The notes below the pieces were generated by a model. It did no database searches. It was not told the DNA's origin and saw only the letters and a program-made list of their open reading frames with translations. A program made the position numbers and the translations under genes. Below, one piece after another: positions 4,910-6,379 of a DNA stretch of 6,379 nucleotides (position 1 is the first letter of the stretch; every line of letters begins with the position of its first letter). This stretch comes from Geodermatophilaceae bacterium (GTDB taxonomy: Bacteria; Actinomycetota; Actinomycetes; Mycobacteriales; Geodermatophilaceae), in contig JACCUM010000386.1 of NCBI GenBank assembly GCA_013811805.1, positions 1 to 6,379 on the forward strand. Reading direction: 5' to 3'.

Positions 4910-5776
4910 GTGCCAGTACTCACGCCCAGCACGGTCGACGAGGTGCTCACCCATCTCGGCGAGCACCCGGAGTCGCTGGTCCTGTCCGGTGGAACCGACG
5001 TCATGGTCGAGATCAACATGGCTCACCGGAAAGCGCCGGACGACGTCGTGGCATTGCGCGGTGTCGAGGAACTGCGGGCCTGGAGCCGCCACCCATCCTC
5101 GGCTGGGGGAGCCGGCACGGTGACGATCGGGGCAGGGCTTCCGTACGCCGAGATGGAACATGGCGAGCTCGCCGAACTGTTCCCGGCGTTGGCCCAAGCC
5201 GCTCGTACGGTCGGTTCGCCGCAGATCCGCGCCGCCGGAACGTTGGGCGGAAACCTGGGTACGTGTTCACCTGCCGGGGACGGTTTGCCGGTTCTCTATG
5301 CCTTGGACGCCGTCGTCCATCTGCGCTCCGTGCATGGCCGGCGGGACGTGCCGGTTGCGGACTTCATGACCGGTGTGAAGCGCAACGTTCTCGACGCAGG
5401 CGAACTGATCACTGGTGTCACGATGCCGATACGCGCGGGTTGGCAAGGGTATTCGAAGGTCGGCGTACGTAACGCGATGGTGATCGCCACCGTGTCGGTG
5501 TGTCTAGCCATGGACCGGGACGAGGGAGCGGTGAGCCTTGCGCTGGGTGCGGTAGGCACCACGATCCTGCGCTGTCCAGACGCCGAGAACTGGCTGGCCG
5601 GTGAACTCGACCTGACCACCGCGCACCTGGACATCAGCGACGCCGTGGCAAGTGAATTCGGCCGGCGCGCCGCCGCCACAGCCGCCCCGATCGACGATCA
5701 CCGCTCGACAGCGGCCTACCGCGGCCACGCCGTGAGCGTCCTGGCCAGCCGACTCCTGAGAAGGGCTGCCGCATGA
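4910..5776 (+). CDS. Xanthine dehydrogenase, FAD-binding subunit (XdhB/CoxM/PucC-like)
   Basis: This 288-residue subunit passes electrons from the iron-sulfur centres to NAD+ or another acceptor in a three-subunit cytoplasmic molybdenum hydroxylase. The N-terminal FAD-binding domain shows the pyrophosphate motif LSGGTDVMVE (residues 25-34) and GSPQIRAAGTLGGNLG (102-117), followed by SPAGDGLPVL (120-129). The C-terminal CO-dehydrogenase-flavoprotein domain covers about 177-286, with KVGVRNAMVIATVS (183-196) and the conserved end DDHRSTAAYRGH (262-273). Length is normal for the family (280-300). GTG 4910 is the start because it directly precedes the flavin domain; it has no Shine-Dalgarno and sits 7 bp after a -10-like box. 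The gene overlaps the next by 4 bp (ATGA). The subunit class is certain; xanthine/hypoxanthine as substrate is inferred from the divergent 8-oxoguanine deaminase and the partner subunits, since other molybdenum hydroxylases share this fold. Confidence 0.92.
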   Translation: MPVLTPSTVDEVLTHLGEHPESLVLSGGTDVMVEINMAHRKAPDDVVALRGVEELRAWSRHPSSAGGAGTVTIGAGLPYAEMEHGELAELFPALAQAARTVGSPQIRAAGTLGGNLGTCSPAGDGLPVLYALDAVVHLRSVHGRRDVPVADFMTGVKRNVLDAGELITGVTMPIRAGWQGYSKVGVRNAMVIATVSVCLAMDRDEGAVSLALGAVGTTILRCPDAENWLAGELDLTTAHLDISDAVASEFGRRAAATAAPIDDHRSTAAYRGHAVSVLASRLLRRAAA

Positions 5777-6267
5777 CGATGGAGCCGGAGATGTATCGGC
5801 TCACGGTGAACGGCGAGCCCCGTGAGGTACAGGACGCCTGGCTGGGCGAGAGTCTGCTCTACGTGCTGCGGGAGCGGCTGGGCCTGCCCGGTTCCAAGGG
5901 CGCTTGCGAGCAGGGGGAGTGCGGTAGTTGCACCGTCCTGCTCGACGGTGCTGCGGTCTGTGCGTGCTTGGTGATGGCGGCCTCGGCCACCGACGCTGAC
6001 ATCGTGACCGTGGAGGGACTGACCGCCGAGACGACGCTGACCGACGTCCAGGCCGCCTTCCTCGACGAGGGCGCTGTGCAATGTGGCTTCTGTACGCCGG
6101 GGCTGATCGTTGCCGTCCATCACCTGTTGGAACACAATCCCGAACCGACCGCCTTGGAGACCCGGGAAGCCTTGTCGGGAAACATCTGCCGGTGCACGGG
6201 GTACGGCCGGATCTTCGCTGCCGTCGACGCGGTCGTAGCCAGTCGAGCGGAGCAGAGCCCGCGATGA
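5773..6267 (+). CDS. Xanthine dehydrogenase, [2Fe-2S] subunit (XdhC/CoxS/PucE-like)
   Basis: This 164-residue small subunit holds two [2Fe-2S] clusters that carry electrons from the molybdenum site to FAD. The N-terminal plant-ferredoxin-like domain has Cys45, Cys50, Cys53 and Cys65 in the spacing Cx4CxxCx11C (CEQGECGSCTVLLDG...CLV). The C-terminal helical domain has QCGFCTPG (Cys104, Cys107) and NICRCTGY (Cys139, Cys141). All eight ligands are present and the length matches the family (about 150-170). ATG 5773 overlaps the preceding stop (ATGA) and has a good Shine-Dalgarno, AGAAGGG (5759-5765), 7 bases upstream. The same ATGA overlap links it to the molybdopterin subunit, so the three genes are surely one operon and their translation is probably coupled. 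Confidence 0.96.
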   Translation: MTMEPEMYRLTVNGEPREVQDAWLGESLLYVLRERLGLPGSKGACEQGECGSCTVLLDGAAVCACLVMAASATDADIVTVEGLTAETTLTDVQAAFLDEGAVQCGFCTPGLIVAVHHLLEHNPEPTALETREALSGNICRCTGYGRIFAAVDAVVASRAEQSPR

Positions 6268-6379
6268 CCGAGCTGTCCTCTCCGGCAACGACGTCGACGG
6301 CGACCTCGACGGCCACCTCGACGCGGACCGCCTTGCGGCCTGGAGTCTTGGGAACCAACGCTGCGCGTCCGGACGGCGT
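6264..6379 (+). CDS. Xanthine dehydrogenase, molybdopterin-binding subunit, 5' end only
   Basis: The frame opens at ATG 6264, overlapping the iron-sulfur subunit stop by 4 bp, with GGAG (6249-6252) upstream, and runs off the window after 38 full codons. Residues 25-38 (RPGVLGTNAARPDG) match the start of the large subunit of xanthine dehydrogenase (PucD/XdhA type), where the substrate-oxidising molybdenum cofactor sits. The preceding 20 or so residues form a Ser/Thr-rich tail built from three TST(A/R) units, which is unusual and probably disordered. The order FAD - FeS - Mo is that of CoxMSL-type operons and supports the call. The substrate-binding region lies outside the window. Confidence 0.85.
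   Translation, partial: MTELSSPATTSTATSTATSTRTALRPGVLGTNAARPDG
6291..6326 (+). repeat. Three imperfect 12-bp tandem repeats in the molybdopterin subunit gene
   Basis: Units at 6291-6302, 6303-6314 and 6315-6326 follow the pattern AC(G/C)TCGACGG(C)(G/C), the last ending CGG. They encode TSTA, TSTA and TSTR near the N-terminus, before the conserved domain. The unit length is a multiple of three, so changes in copy number would keep the frame. Confidence 0.6.

Noticed and set aside
5716..6288. Minus-strand open frames of 185-190 codons over the iron-sulfur subunit
   Set aside because: The plus strand encodes all eight iron-sulfur Cys ligands. The antisense frames show no domain and no ribosome site.
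1..6379. CRISPR array, insertion sequence or phage-like module
   Set aside because: No regularly spaced repeats, transposase, terminal inverted repeats or phage proteins are visible. Nearly all sequence is explained by core or catabolic genes.

Overview
The window is high-GC DNA from an actinobacterium. Three things point there: the strong G/C bias at third codon positions, GTG starts at several genes, and the gene neighbourhood. The order rph - rdgB - membrane protein - tRNA-Leu - DUF3618 - DUF427 - bcp is one I associate with Streptomyces, Nocardioides/Kribbella-type and related actinomycetes. I cannot name the genus. The palindromic hexamer CGTACG is strikingly frequent (14 copies), which may be a lineage signature.

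Layout. Positions 1-1144 hold the 3' part of rph (RNase PH), followed 10 bp later by rdgB (ITP/XTP pyrophosphatase), an RNA-processing and nucleotide-pool-cleaning pair. Positions 1243-1809 encode a 188-residue conserved actinobacterial membrane protein of unknown role. It converges with a minus-strand tRNA-Leu(UAG) at 1933-2013; the 123-bp gap between them holds a 10-bp inverted repeat. Positions 2078-2823 hold two tightly spaced small genes, a DUF3618 membrane-anchor protein and a DUF427 protein. They converge on a minus-strand bcp/PrxQ peroxiredoxin whose N-terminal coding part is out of frame by one base. A GC-rich hairpin sits between the two convergent stops.

Positions 3398-6379 are a purine-catabolism divergon. 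On the minus strand is an 8-oxoguanine deaminase of the metal-dependent amidohydrolase superfamily. On the plus strand, diverging from a 120-bp control region, is a three-gene xanthine dehydrogenase operon: the FAD subunit, the [2Fe-2S] subunit and the molybdopterin subunit (truncated by the window end), each joined by a 4-bp ATGA overlap. Both arms yield urate, from 8-oxoguanine on one side and from hypoxanthine/xanthine on the other. The control region carries two clean palindromes and a -10-like TAGGGT placed so that the FAD-subunit mRNA would start at its GTG codon (leaderless).

I see no mobile element, CRISPR array, phage gene or clearly new multi-gene system. The most useful observations are the bcp frameshift, the architecture of the divergent control region, and the phase-independent CGTACG enrichment.
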